Shown one piece after another: positions 21,968-30,128 of a DNA stretch of 32,567 nt. Positions within the stretch are counted from its first letter, which is position 1. Each line of letters starts with the position of its first letter. The stretch comes from Oscillospiraceae bacterium (GTDB lineage: Bacteria; Bacillota; Clostridia; Oscillospirales; Ruminococcaceae), in assembly GCA_017396665.1 (NCBI GenBank), contig JAFQLH010000043.1, positions 1 to 32,567 on the forward strand, written 5' to 3'. A program made the translations under genes and the position numbers. The notes under the pieces are model-generated. The model saw only the letters and a list, made by a program, of their open reading frames with translations, ran no database searches and was not told the DNA's origin.

Positions 21968-23584
21968 ATGCTATCATTTGATATATCTGATAGAAAAATT
22001 TATGCCGTAAAGGGCGATAACGTCGGCGGAAAAATCAAGATTGAACGTTCATGTGAAATCGATGTTCCTGCAGATATGATTGTCAGCGGCGAAGTTGTAA
22101 ATCTTACAGGCGTAAGCGATGTTATCCTTAACAGAATCCGTGAGGAAAGTATGTTTGATAAGAACGCTATCATCACATTCTCATCAAGCAACATCGTGTT
22201 CAAGGAACTCGTAATTCCAAAGGCAAAGCCGGACCAGTTCCTTTCAATGGTACAGAACCAGATGGTTCACGAAATGGGTATTACAAACGACTTCAGTATT
22301 TCATATACTATCGTAGGTGAAGCAGGCCCTGAAAACCCCGGCGCTATGAAGGTTCTCGCAACAGCTTGTCCTTTCGCAGTAGTAGAAAGCTACAGAAAGC
22401 TGTTCAGCATCATGAACATCACTCTCAAGAGCGCTAATATCAGCTGTAACTCAATCTCAAGAATCGTTGTATCCGACAAGTCAAATGCAAACAGAATGCC
22501 ACTTCTCGTTATGCAGCTTGACCCTAACTTCCTCGGAATGACACTCTTCGAAAACGGCCAGATGGCATTTGCAAGATACGTTCCTATCGCAGAGGAAGAC
22601 TACGACTCTGATGATTACATAGTAGAAGCAATGACTGAGAACATCTTCAGAATGACTCAGTTCAATAAGGCAAGAGGCGGCCCGGGTATCTCAAATGTTA
22701 TCCTCTACGGTCAGATTGATGACTACATCAAGTACGCTGACGAGCTTGCAAAGATGGATATCGCAGTTTCTATCCTCCCTGTACCTTCACAGATTACAGG
22801 TTACGAAAACTTCGAGTTCACACTCTACGCAAATGCAATCGGTGCCCTCTATAAGAGAAATAAGCTCACAGAACGTATCAACCTCATCGAGGTAGACTCC
22901 TCAACAGGACGTTCAAGCGCAGCTAATAAGCAGTTCCTTATGTACCTGCTCGGCGGTATCGCAATCGTTGCTGTTGTAATTGCAGCAGGTAAGTTCGCTT
23001 TGAGCGCATGGAACTCATCGGTTCAGGACGACATCAAGGACGTAAATAAGAAGATTGCAGCAGCCCAGGCTCAGATTGCTGAGAGCGCTAAGTACGAAAC
23101 AATGCTTACAAAGCTTGATAAGTACTATAAGTCTGCTGACAATGCTTCAAGAGCGTTTGAGTCACTTCCGCTGCTCAGCCTTGAAACATACGAGAATATT
23201 GCACAGCTCGCTATCGATAACGGCGCAATCGTAGACAACTACACAAAGACAGGTTTCGGTGACTTTGCTTACAATATCAACGGAACAATCACAATCAGCA
23301 ATGTTAAGTTCACATCTGAAGAAGATATGACAAACTTCGTTAAGGCAGTTGCTGAAAGCGACGACTTCTACGCTTACACATTTACAGGATTCAATACAGA
23401 AACACCTGTTGTAAGTGATAAGAATGACGAAGATAAGGACGATGACGATAAGGATACAACAGTTACAGATACTGAACTCGTTTATATCCTCCCTGCAATG
23501 ACCCTGACACTCAAGGAAGGCGACTATGCAGAAATGATGGCACAGCAGAATGCAGCAAATAATCAGGCTGCTGACGCTAAGTAA
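21968..23584 (+). CDS. pilM: PilM-PilN fusion, type IV pilus alignment protein
   Basis: A 538-residue protein that joins two normally separate subunits. Residues 1-295 look like the actin-like cytoplasmic PilM (MLSFDISDRKIYAVKGD start; segments PLLVMQLDPNFLGMTLFENG and FARYVPIAEE). Residues 301-309 (TERINLIEV) match the short INL peptide by which PilN usually docks into PilM, here covalently attached. A membrane helix (324-346), a helical stretch (350-390) and a PilN-like extracytoplasmic domain follow. The tail is strongly acidic (DEDKDDDDKD near 465-475) and ends in a Gln/Asn/Ala-rich segment. It would form the inner-membrane alignment complex with the PilO-like product of the next gene. 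Confidence 0.85.
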   Translation: MLSFDISDRKIYAVKGDNVGGKIKIERSCEIDVPADMIVSGEVVNLTGVSDVILNRIREESMFDKNAIITFSSSNIVFKELVIPKAKPDQFLSMVQNQMVHEMGITNDFSISYTIVGEAGPENPGAMKVLATACPFAVVESYRKLFSIMNITLKSANISCNSISRIVVSDKSNANRMPLLVMQLDPNFLGMTLFENGQMAFARYVPIAEEDYDSDDYIVEAMTENIFRMTQFNKARGGPGISNVILYGQIDDYIKYADELAKMDIAVSILPVPSQITGYENFEFTLYANAIGALYKRNKLTERINLIEVDSSTGRSSAANKQFLMYLLGGIAIVAVVIAAGKFALSAWNSSVQDDIKDVNKKIAAAQAQIAESAKYETMLTKLDKYYKSADNASRAFESLPLLSLETYENIAQLAIDNGAIVDNYTKTGFGDFAYNINGTITISNVKFTSEEDMTNFVKAVAESDDFYAYTFTGFNTETPVVSDKNDEDKDDDDKDTTVTDTELVYILPAMTLTLKEGDYAEMMAQQNAANNQAADAK

Positions 23585-23602
23585 GAAAGGAGCTGACGCA
23601 TA

Positions 23603-24349
23603 ATGAATCTTACACAGAAGGATAAAATAACTCTGTCCGTACTGGCAATTGTGCTCGCACTTTTTATAGGAGTATGGTTCATCCTTAAGCCGGCTTGGCA
23701 GGAAGTACAGGATTCCAAGAAGGATTATAATGAGCTCAGAAAGGACTATACTGCGCTCGAAACACAGGTTCAGCAGAAGGCATCAATCAAGCAGGACGTT
23801 CAGAAGAGATACGATGAATGTATCGAACTCGCTCAGATGTTCTACGATGACTCAACTGACTACGCTCTCCAGCAGGAAGTTTACAACCAGCTCGAAAACG
23901 TTGGTATTACAGTAACTTCAAATACAGTTTCCCATTCTACAAAGCTTCTCTCAGCTTATAGATATAAGCCGCATACACTTGATATCCCAAGTAATGAATA
24001 TGCTGATATCAATGTTGATACAGGAAACAAGAATGCAGTCGCTACAATCGAATCACAGACAGTAGGTTGCTACACATTTAACATCGAGTTCACAAATGCA
24101 AACAAGGATAAGATATTCGAGTTTGTTGAGAACCTCAAGACATACGACCATACAACAATGGTTGTAACAAGCCTTTCCTTCGAGGTTAACGCATTCGACG
24201 TTGAGGCTGACGCTGAAGCTGATAAGCCTGCTCTTGATGAGGAGGAAGAGGAAGATAACAAGAAGAAGGAAGATATCGACCTCGGAACAGGTAGCATTTC
24301 CCTCGAGCTCTACTACATGATGACTCCAGAGGCTCCTGTATTTGAGTAA
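23603..24349 (+). CDS. pilO: PilO-like type IV pilus assembly protein
   Basis: A 248-residue bitopic protein. It has a short cytoplasmic N-terminus, one membrane helix (9-28, LSVLAIVLALFIGVWFIL), a coiled-coil-like stretch (32-75), and a ferredoxin-like extracytoplasmic domain (about 80-195) typical of PilO. A Glu/Asp-rich insert (203-228) precedes the last strand. Sequence identity to Proteobacterial PilO is low; the call rests on architecture and its place right after the PilM-PilN fusion (18-base gap, GAAAGGAGC ribosome site). It should pair with the PilN-like part. Confidence 0.85.
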   Translation: MNLTQKDKITLSVLAIVLALFIGVWFILKPAWQEVQDSKKDYNELRKDYTALETQVQQKASIKQDVQKRYDECIELAQMFYDDSTDYALQQEVYNQLENVGITVTSNTVSHSTKLLSAYRYKPHTLDIPSNEYADINVDTGNKNAVATIESQTVGCYTFNIEFTNANKDKIFEFVENLKTYDHTTMVVTSLSFEVNAFDVEADAEADKPALDEEEEEDNKKKEDIDLGTGSISLELYYMMTPEAPVFE

Positions 24350-24361
24350 ACTTACTAATTG

Positions 24362-24398
24362 CGATAGGTGAAGGCGAGAAATTGCTTTCACCATATCG
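24362..24398 (+). other. Strong intra-operon RNA hairpin
   Basis: CGATA-GGTGAAGGC pairs with GCTTTCACC-A-TATCG: 14 base pairs with one bulged A and an 8-base loop. It is not followed by a T tract, so it is not an intrinsic terminator. It lies between the assembly genes and the pilin genes and ends 28 bases before the next ribosome site. Confidence 0.65.
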
Positions 24399-24442
24399 TG
24401 TTTATGGTAAAGGTTTAAAAATCATCGGAAAGGATGGTATTT

Positions 24443-26749
24443 ATGGTTAACTTAAAAGCTAATCGAAAGAACAATAATGGTTCGACACTGCTGACAGTTG
24501 TAACCGTATCCTGCTTTGCAGCAATTCTTATTGCGGCAGTTCTGGGATTTGTAGCCCGTGCACACAGAAATGCGTACCACAACTACAATTCAGAGCAGGC
24601 ATACTATATCGCAACCTCTGCTCTCGATAGTATCCATGACTATCTTGAAAAAGACGGCGCCGATTATACAACTCTTCTTGACATGGCAGGAGCTAACGGC
24701 GGTGCAGGCTCTGAAGGTGTCGTAAAGCTTGGTGACCTCACAATGGATGACGTTGTTCCCGGCGGTGAGTGTACAGTAAGCGTGAAGTATATGGGCACAG
24801 CCTATATCAGAGTGTCAGTAACAGGCAGATGTAACGGTCAGGAGGAAACAATTAATGCGTATTACTCCGTAATTACAAACTCTGTCCCTGCACAGATTGA
24901 CAACGCTATCTACGCAAGCAACGATATCACATTTGCTCTTTCAGCAACAAACGCAGGTTCCATTACTTCAAATGGCTCCTATGAAACATCCAATAACTCA
25001 AAGTCTAACGGTTCTATCGTAACAGACGGAGACTTCCTCGTTAAGACATCCTATACCTGGACTGACGACCCTAACGGCTGCGGAAGCTTTGTTGTTGTAG
25101 GCGGAAACTTCCTCAATAACAACAGCGGAACAACCTTCTATCCGGGATATTCAAAGGTTCTTACACAGAACGTTTCTGAGTTTATTACAGTAGAAGGCGG
25201 ATTTATGCCGATTCAGAGTATGTCAATCGGTACCGCTGTAAAGGTTATGGACGTGTATGCAAATACAGTGTACCTCGGCGGTGCTAAGACCACAAGTACA
25301 CACTATAAGACCGGATACCCTGGACCTAACTCAATGTCGCTCACAATGTACGGCAATATGTACTGCTATAAGTACGAAAATGCTTCACATCCACTCCACG
25401 GTCACGATGATGACGGCGACTTTATCGTAACAAATAACGCTACATCACTCGACCTCACAGGAGATTTGTTCGTAGAAGGCGATATCGTAAACGAGTCAAA
25501 TCATAACATCAGAATCAACGGTACTCTCTTTATCGCTGATGATACTACTATCACAACTCCTACACAGTACCCGATTATCTGTAATTCTATCAGCTATTCA
25601 TCTAATAATGCAGGTAAGGTTCTTCAGATGATACAGAATAAGAAAATCAGAATCCCTAAGACTCCCGGCGGCTCTGATTACTATTCAGCTTCTGAATTCC
25701 AGACACTTATGAATAGTACAAACGATGAAGATAAGGCAAAGCTTTCTACAATCGTAAGAACAGATGCAATCGTTCATACAGCTTCAAATCACAGAAATTA
25801 TAAGCCTTCAACAGACTATAATGACTACAAGCGTGAGTATGAGAATACATCTGACTTCGTTAATAACAACGCTGTAATCAAGAACCTCTATCAGCAGGCT
25901 CTTGTTACATCAACAAATAATATTACAAACTTTACTTCAGGTGCAGGTAATGACGCAACTGTAGGTCTTGACTTCAGCTATGTTGTAAACAAGAACTACT
26001 GCTACATCGGACCTGAACACTTCGAGCAGATTAAGGGTAAGGACGTTCTTATCGATATGACAAAGTTTGCAGGCGACTGCGTTGTCGTTATCGACTGCAA
26101 TAACCAGTCACGTACACTCGAGGATATGAACATCCTTATCAAGAACGGCGTCAAGAAGGTTGACGGTACTGAGGTCACAGCTCCTGAAGGCTTCTGTTAC
26201 ATTATCGTTAAGTATGATGATAACGCATCAACAACAAATACACTTAACTTCAAGTGGTGTAACATCTACGACTACTGCACATATCAGCACGTTGTAAAGG
26301 GCGGTAAGGCTATCAACCTTACAAGCTATGTAGGCGGAGAAGACGAAATAATCAATGAAATCTATAATAACGTTGTTTATACACCAAACCTCGTAAGAAA
26401 TTACATTATGGTTGACGCAGGCGATAAGATTGCCTTCCCACAGGACAGCAACAATTATATGATGGAGGCTATACTCTATGCTCCGGGCGTTAACGTTGAC
26501 GATAGCGGTAACGGTAATAACCAGCATAAGTACCTCTTCGATGCTGCAACTCCTACAACAGTTTCAGGCTTCGGTACAGACGGTACAAAGAGAGTTGCAT
26601 TCCTCGGTGCTATGATTTGTAATTCCTTCAACAGCTCAAGTAATACATTCGCTGTAGCATTCTCTGCACCGGCACCGGGTTCAGGTGTAGGCGCATCCGG
26701 TTCAAGCGGAAGGACTGAGGTAAGATTCAGCCACTATGAATCAAGATAA
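24443..26749 (+). CDS. Giant PilX-like minor pilin with beta-helix-like body
   Basis: A 768-residue pilin-like protein. I chose the ATG at 24443 because GGAAAGG ends nine bases before it; the ATG at 24434 touches that site. The prepilin-like N-terminus is basic and Asn-rich, with a likely peptidase cut after Gly13 (NNNG/STLLTVV), but the usual Glu at +5 is Thr. The helix and the following NSEQAYYIATSALDSIHDYL segment match PilX-type minor pilins. The body (about 145-735) is beta-rich with repeated strand patterns (GSFVVVGGNFLN, LTGDLFVEGDIV, IRINGTLFIADDT), like a surface beta-helix. The C-terminus has a Gly/Ser/Ala-Pro linker. It may be a pilus-tip or adhesive subunit. Confidence 0.8.
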   Translation: MVNLKANRKNNNGSTLLTVVTVSCFAAILIAAVLGFVARAHRNAYHNYNSEQAYYIATSALDSIHDYLEKDGADYTTLLDMAGANGGAGSEGVVKLGDLTMDDVVPGGECTVSVKYMGTAYIRVSVTGRCNGQEETINAYYSVITNSVPAQIDNAIYASNDITFALSATNAGSITSNGSYETSNNSKSNGSIVTDGDFLVKTSYTWTDDPNGCGSFVVVGGNFLNNNSGTTFYPGYSKVLTQNVSEFITVEGGFMPIQSMSIGTAVKVMDVYANTVYLGGAKTTSTHYKTGYPGPNSMSLTMYGNMYCYKYENASHPLHGHDDDGDFIVTNNATSLDLTGDLFVEGDIVNESNHNIRINGTLFIADDTTITTPTQYPIICNSISYSSNNAGKVLQMIQNKKIRIPKTPGGSDYYSASEFQTLMNSTNDEDKAKLSTIVRTDAIVHTASNHRNYKPSTDYNDYKREYENTSDFVNNNAVIKNLYQQALVTSTNNITNFTSGAGNDATVGLDFSYVVNKNYCYIGPEHFEQIKGKDVLIDMTKFAGDCVVVIDCNNQSRTLEDMNILIKNGVKKVDGTEVTAPEGFCYIIVKYDDNASTTNTLNFKWCNIYDYCTYQHVVKGGKAINLTSYVGGEDEIINEIYNNVVYTPNLVRNYIMVDAGDKIAFPQDSNNYMMEAILYAPGVNVDDSGNGNNQHKYLFDAATPTTVSGFGTDGTKRVAFLGAMICNSFNSSSNTFAVAFSAPAPGSGVGASGSSGRTEVRFSHYESR

Positions 26750-26763
26750 AGGAGGGGAATCTC

Positions 26764-27189
26764 ATGAAATTCTTTGAAAAGCTCAAAAACAGAATAAAGA
26801 AGAATAACGAGGGTATGACTCTCGTAGAGGTTCTCGTCTCCGTTACTCTGTTCGCAATTATGGCAGGCATGATTATGGCTGCCGCAAACTACTCAATTCG
26901 TACACAGGCTGATACAGAGGAGTGGAATGACCAGACTGATAACCAGTCTACATACCTCTCACAGTATCGTTCAAAGGCAATTGTTGATGCGGCGGGCGAC
27001 CCTACCGGTATCCAGTTCACCGGCGGCGGTACACAGTATGAGCTCAAGATTGTTATTGATGGAACAATACACGAAACAGGTGCTATGGTTTCAATCTATA
27101 ACGTAAATACTCAGTATGAGTACAACGATGAAGGTACTGCTCTTCCTACTAACGAAGATGTAAACCTCAGATTCTTCAGAGTAGACTAA
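26764..27189 (+). CDS. Type IV prepilin (PilV/GspI-like)
   Basis: A 141-residue prepilin with a 17-residue basic leader (MKFFEKLKNRIKKNNEG) cut before Met18: G/MTLVEVLVSVTLFAIMAG, with the canonical Glu at +5 (Glu22). The hydrophobic helix continues to about residue 43. A small soluble domain (50-141) lacks the C-terminal Cys pair of many Proteobacterial pilins. The sequence type GMTLVEVLV is most like PilV/GspI minor pilins, yet it is the only short pilin in the cluster, so it may also be a structural subunit. The ribosome site AAAGGAGGGG lies six bases before ATG. Confidence 0.9.
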   Translation: MKFFEKLKNRIKKNNEGMTLVEVLVSVTLFAIMAGMIMAAANYSIRTQADTEEWNDQTDNQSTYLSQYRSKAIVDAAGDPTGIQFTGGGTQYELKIVIDGTIHETGAMVSIYNVNTQYEYNDEGTALPTNEDVNLRFFRVD

Positions 27190-27202
27190 GGGGGTGTAAA
27201 GC

Positions 27203-29086
27203 ATGGAAAATATCAATGTAACCAAGAAAAAGAATAATGCCGGCTTTACCCTCATAGAGCTTATAGTTGTAATGGCTCTTATGGCAATTATCATGGGCGC
27301 AATCTTAAACTTCATCGAACCTACTTCAAAGCTCTATGCAACAACAAATGCATACCTTAACCAGGAAGAGGCCGTTACCTCAATCTATAATGTGCTCAAT
27401 GACGACCTTATGTACGCAACCGACGTTTGCGTGTTCACCGGCGTTTCAAATCACTCAGATAACGATGGCGAAACAGTTGGTCTCGCAGCAGAGCTTATAA
27501 ACTATGCAAATGCCCAGACAGGAAACAATACTATAATGTATAATAACTGTATCGTTCTTGATAATGTCAATGTGCGAACAGCGACAAGCAAGTCTGAGGC
27601 AAAGGGTGCTACAGGCTCTATCACAAAGTATGCCCTCACAGACCCTACAAACTATACCTATAAGGACGTTACAACCGACGCTTCACTTACTTCAGGTAAT
27701 AAGCTCTATACAAACTACTTCGCTCTCGAAGACCTTACCTTCATGGATGACTACAAGTTCTTCTTTACTGTAGAAGGTCCACGTTCAGGTCAGGAGCAGG
27801 TTCTCACACTCAAGACAGATGTTTATTCTCCGACATATAATTCCGATACCGGTGAGTATGAATTTACAGAGAATCACTTCTCCGCTGAGAACTCAATCGA
27901 GTTTGTAAACATTAACTCCGGTGCTGCTACAAGTAACTGCGACCTCGATACAAGCGGTCCTGATACAGGCTACATCCTTATCTTCTACAACAGAAGAGAA
28001 AAGATTCCTGAGGCAACCGTAAACGTAAACTTCGAGTGCTATATCCTCGAGTCCGACGGCTCACAGTATAAGCAGGCTTGTACATTCACAGCTCCACAGG
28101 GCTCTGATATCTCTCAGCAGGTAATTGATGAGTCTGAATCACTCAATACAATCGAGCCGGTTTCCAATACTCACGTTTTCTTCAGTACAGGTATGTATTC
28201 AACAACACCGTTTGACCCGTATGTCGACGGAAAGGTCTACTATAACCTGACAAGCGCTTCCGGAACGGGTACAATCAAGCTTTACGCTGTATACAAGAAG
28301 GAGCTCAAGCAGAGCGTTCCGTTCAGCATTAATGTGTATAACGGTTCAGATATCACAACTGCAGTGAATACCATGACCTATACAAGAAACTACGGCGAAT
28401 CGCTTAACCTGTCACTTTCAGTTCCATCCGGCTATGACGGAGCATACTACGCATACTGCGGTACAACAATCGAAGCTGACCTTTCGAATATCAAAAATAA
28501 TATGGATATCTATCCATACTATTATAGAACATATACCGTAAAGTTCCAGCTTCCTGACGGAAGGTCCTTCAAGAACGGCGCATTCGATATGACCGGCGTT
28601 CAGGAGGATACACTCGTTGTTGCTCCTGTAGGACTTCTCGATGATGTCATCGACGAAGTGAATGCTAAGCAGTATAGCTACGCTCTGCGTTCTGAGGACG
28701 TTTTCCTCAGCCCTATCGTCGGTAATACAGTAATCCTTATAGATGAAACTGTTATCGATATCGTTACAGAATCAGGTCTCGTGGGTTCTGAAGCACAGGC
28801 TTACAACAATGCACACGTAATCAGACTTACAAACGAAACTGATGCAGAAATTACTGCAGCAGATATCACAATCAAGTTTGACGGAAATGTATCCGGACTT
28901 ACTTTCACAGGTGATACAGCTCCATATTCAGTAGTTTCAATTTCAGGTAATACGGTTGTAATCAACTTCACCAAGAAGTCTGCAGGCTGGTGGACAGCAC
29001 TTTATCCGCATGGCTCAACTGAAAGCCTCGTGTTTACTCTCTCAAATAACGCAAATATCACAGAGATTACCTGCGTTCCTAAGTAA
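27203..29086 (+). CDS. Giant type IV prepilin with adhesin-like C-terminal domains
   Basis: A 627-residue prepilin. The leader (MENINVTKKKNNAG) is cut before Phe15 in G/FTLIELIVVMALMAIIMG, with Glu19 at +5. Residues 15-265 form a PilW-like pilin domain. Two beta-rich repeats follow (about 268-366 and 370-450), each with the VNFECYIL/VPFSINVYN, KLYAVYKK/DIYPYYYR pattern seen in Gram-positive surface adhesin repeats. The last 93 residues (535-627) look like a carbohydrate-binding-module-type beta-sandwich: IRLTNETDAEITAADITIKF, then ISGNTVVINFTKK, GWWTALYPHGSTESLVFTL. The binding target is not known. Last gene of the operon; AAGGGGGTG precedes the ATG. Confidence 0.88.
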   Translation: MENINVTKKKNNAGFTLIELIVVMALMAIIMGAILNFIEPTSKLYATTNAYLNQEEAVTSIYNVLNDDLMYATDVCVFTGVSNHSDNDGETVGLAAELINYANAQTGNNTIMYNNCIVLDNVNVRTATSKSEAKGATGSITKYALTDPTNYTYKDVTTDASLTSGNKLYTNYFALEDLTFMDDYKFFFTVEGPRSGQEQVLTLKTDVYSPTYNSDTGEYEFTENHFSAENSIEFVNINSGAATSNCDLDTSGPDTGYILIFYNRREKIPEATVNVNFECYILESDGSQYKQACTFTAPQGSDISQQVIDESESLNTIEPVSNTHVFFSTGMYSTTPFDPYVDGKVYYNLTSASGTGTIKLYAVYKKELKQSVPFSINVYNGSDITTAVNTMTYTRNYGESLNLSLSVPSGYDGAYYAYCGTTIEADLSNIKNNMDIYPYYYRTYTVKFQLPDGRSFKNGAFDMTGVQEDTLVVAPVGLLDDVIDEVNAKQYSYALRSEDVFLSPIVGNTVILIDETVIDIVTESGLVGSEAQAYNNAHVIRLTNETDAEITAADITIKFDGNVSGLTFTGDTAPYSVVSISGNTVVINFTKKSAGWWTALYPHGSTESLVFTLSNNANITEITCVPK

Positions 29087-29090
29087 ACTG

Positions 29091-29159
29091 TTATGTAATT
29101 TAAGTAGAGTATCCGCTTCCACTTATGGCGGTAGCGGGTACTACTCTTAAAGGACATAA
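29091..29159 (+). other. Long hairpin after the pilin operon
   Basis: TTATGT (29091-29096) pairs with ACATAA (29154-29159). Inside it, the 18-base arms at 29100-29117 and 29133-29150 pair with an internal loop. There is no T tract behind it on this strand. It is probably a 3' end structure of the pilin mRNA. Confidence 0.55.
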
Positions 29160-29160
29160 T

Positions 29161-29192
29161 TAAAACAAAATCCCCGCCCGAAAGGGCAGGGA
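29161..29192 (-). terminator. Terminator of the prepilin peptidase gene
   Basis: On the minus strand TCCCTGCCC / GGGCGGGGA pairs fully (one G-U) around TTTC, then runs into TTTTGTTTTA. On the plus strand the same position is a C-A mismatch, so the element is built for the minus direction. Confidence 0.85.
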
Positions 29193-29211
29193 AGCTTTTG
29201 TGTATGTCGGT

Positions 29212-30027
29212 TTATTGAATAAAACCTGCAAACCTCAGGTAAAGGTCAGCAAGCTGGTTTCCCCATATTGCACATATCGCAATACCAAGAGAAAGCCATG
29301 GACCAAAAGCGAACTTAGAACCTCCTGTGCAGTGCTTGATGATAAGTCCTGCAATGGAAGCGGTCACAAGACCGATAAAGAACGCTGCAACAGTTGCCTT
29401 GACACCAAGGAAAAGTCCTGCTGCTGCCATCAGGTAAACGTCACCTCTGCCCATAGCCTTTCCCTTGGAAAGAAGCTCAATGGCAAGAAGTATGAGGCTT
29501 ACAACAAAGAAACCGATTATGCGGCTTTTCAAATCTGCATCGTCAATGTGATAAAGGTCAAGCTCAAATTGCCAGCGAAGGTAATCGAGAATACCAAGTA
29601 TCGCAATAAACAGTACCATGTAGTTTGAGATAAGCTGTGTGTCCCAGTCCATAAAGAAAACTACTATAAGTGCCGACATAAGCAGGCAAACTAAAATAGC
29701 CTTTATCGGACTGTACATAAAGTCGTAGTACATGAAAACGAGTACATAAATAATACCGTTGAGTGCTTCGACAATACAGTATCTCGGAGAAATCTTAGCT
29801 CCACAGCTACGGCACTTTCCACGCAGGAATAACCAACTGAAAACAGGGATAAGGTCGTAACGCTTAATCTGTGCCCCGCAGGTCATACAGTGGGAGTTTT
29901 GCTTGGTGAGGGATTCCTCCTTAGGCAGACGGTAAATGCAGACGTTCAGAAAGCTGCCAATCGTTATTCCGAAAAGGAATATGAAGGCGTATACTATAAT
30001 AGAGTATACAAGCTCTGAAACGGGCAT
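29212..30027 (-). CDS. pilD: Type IV prepilin leader peptidase/N-methyltransferase PilD
   Basis: A 271-residue membrane aspartic protease that cuts prepilin leaders after Gly and methylates the new N-terminus. After a first membrane helix the GSFLNVCIYRLP segment introduces the cytoplasmic methyltransferase domain, with two Cys pairs that bind zinc (Cys47/Cys50 and Cys72/Cys75). The protease aspartates are visible as MDWDTQLI (Asp127) and GRGDVYLM (GxGD, Asp196). About eight membrane helices fill the normal length of about 250-290 residues. The gene stands alone on the minus strand between the pilin operon and pilB, with its own promoter and terminator. The start is supported by an AGGAGG site. 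Confidence 0.96.
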   Translation of the reverse strand: MPVSELVYSIIVYAFIFLFGITIGSFLNVCIYRLPKEESLTKQNSHCMTCGAQIKRYDLIPVFSWLFLRGKCRSCGAKISPRYCIVEALNGIIYVLVFMYYDFMYSPIKAILVCLLMSALIVVFFMDWDTQLISNYMVLFIAILGILDYLRWQFELDLYHIDDADLKSRIIGFFVVSLILLAIELLSKGKAMGRGDVYLMAAAGLFLGVKATVAAFFIGLVTASIAGLIIKHCTGGSKFAFGPWLSLGIAICAIWGNQLADLYLRFAGFIQ

Positions 30028-30055
30028 ATAAATCCTCCTGTATTAAGTTTTTTAT

Positions 30056-30084
30056 ATTGTAACATATTTTTTGTGATTTTACAA
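30056..30084 (-). promoter_or_regulatory. Promoter for pilD
   Basis: Read on the minus strand: TTGTAA (30084-30079), 17-base spacer, TACAAT (30061-30056) with an extended TG. Confidence 0.65.
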
Positions 30085-30085
30085 G

Positions 30086-30091
30086 TATAAT
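30086..30091 (+). promoter_or_regulatory. -10 box for pilB-pilT
   Basis: A perfect TATAAT 38 bases before the pilB start, but no convincing -35 box at the right distance. It directly abuts the pilD -35, so the two promoters face away from each other over shared sequence. Confidence 0.5.
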
Positions 30092-30128
30092 TTAGCATTC
30101 AAATATAGCAAAAAGGAAGGGAAAAACT

